From assembly GCA_022562855.1 (NCBI GenBank), contig JADFON010000139.1, positions 1 through 5,819 on the forward strand: 5,819 bases of DNA, given 5' to 3'. The first letter of the stretch is position 1. Each line of letters starts with the position of its first letter. The notes below the pieces were generated by a model, which was given only the letters and a program-made list of their open reading frames with translations, was not told the DNA's origin and ran no database searches. The position numbers and the translations under genes are program-made. This document shows positions 5,803 to 5,819 of the stretch, in pieces. Source of the DNA: Candidatus Zhuqueibacterota bacterium (GTDB lineage: Bacteria > SM23-31).

Positions 5803-5819
5803 GAAATAGGAAATTGTAT
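5799..5819 (+). CDS. Possible start of a third gene, overlapping the previous stop (3' partial)
   Basis: The stop TGA of the ASPIC/UnbV gene is embedded in ATGA, and the new frame reads ATG AGA AAT AGG AAA TTG TAT (MRNRKLY) without a stop to the window edge. The basic start resembles a signal-peptide n-region and the first ten bases equal those of the preceding gene (ATGAGAAATA). ATGA overlaps are a classic sign of translational coupling. Seven codons are too few to prove a gene or suggest a product. Confidence 0.4.

Overview
The window holds the end of one very large gene, a complete second gene, and probably the first codons of a third. All lie on the + strand, and nothing convincing is encoded on the - strand. 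Both large products are repetitive, almost cysteine-free, exported-type proteins built from FG-GAP/VCBS beta-propeller blades carrying the integrin-like calcium loop DxDxDGxxD. I count 13 such loops in the first protein and 7 in the second.

Layout: (1) 1-4218, a 5'-truncated CDS of 1405 visible codons. Its order is a six-loop propeller (a seventh blade probably starts just off the left edge), an Fn3-like module, a seven-loop propeller, a second Fn3-like module, two Ig-like modules, a ZU5-like module and a C-terminal FlgD-Ig/T9SS-type tail. (2) 4219-4266, a 48-base AT-rich spacer with no clear terminator or Shine-Dalgarno. (3) 4267-5802, a 511-residue protein with a Sec signal peptide, seven propeller loops and an ASPIC/UnbV-like C-terminal domain (the 'CRTAC1 family' layout). 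(4) 5799-5819, a start codon overlapping the previous stop as ATGA, followed by codons for MRNRKLY, which looks like another signal-peptide n-region.

The organism is most likely a member of the FCB group (Bacteroidota, Ignavibacteriota, Marinimicrobia, KSB1, Calditrichota or relatives). This rests on the combination of FG-GAP propellers, 'WSVQ'-type Fn3 modules and a FlgD/T9SS-like tail, the lack of Shine-Dalgarno sequences at both visible starts, and a signal peptide probably cleaved before Gln. It is inference from family knowledge, not a taxonomic assignment. The likely joint role is a set of co-directional cell-surface or secreted calcium-binding adhesion or glycan/protein-binding proteins. 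No catalytic site is visible and no substrate can be named.

The most notable anomaly is at the left edge. Bases 1-159 are about 64% G+C by hand count, hold the only cysteine codon I see in the visible coding sequence, and encode a different blade subtype. From about base 187 the G+C drops to about 46%. The switch falls exactly on a blade-loop sequence (160-186) that recurs base for base at 5437-5463. This could be an assembly chimera or a real recombination event. Apart from this, I see no sign of a new biological system: no defence, mobile-element, CRISPR or RNA feature is supported.
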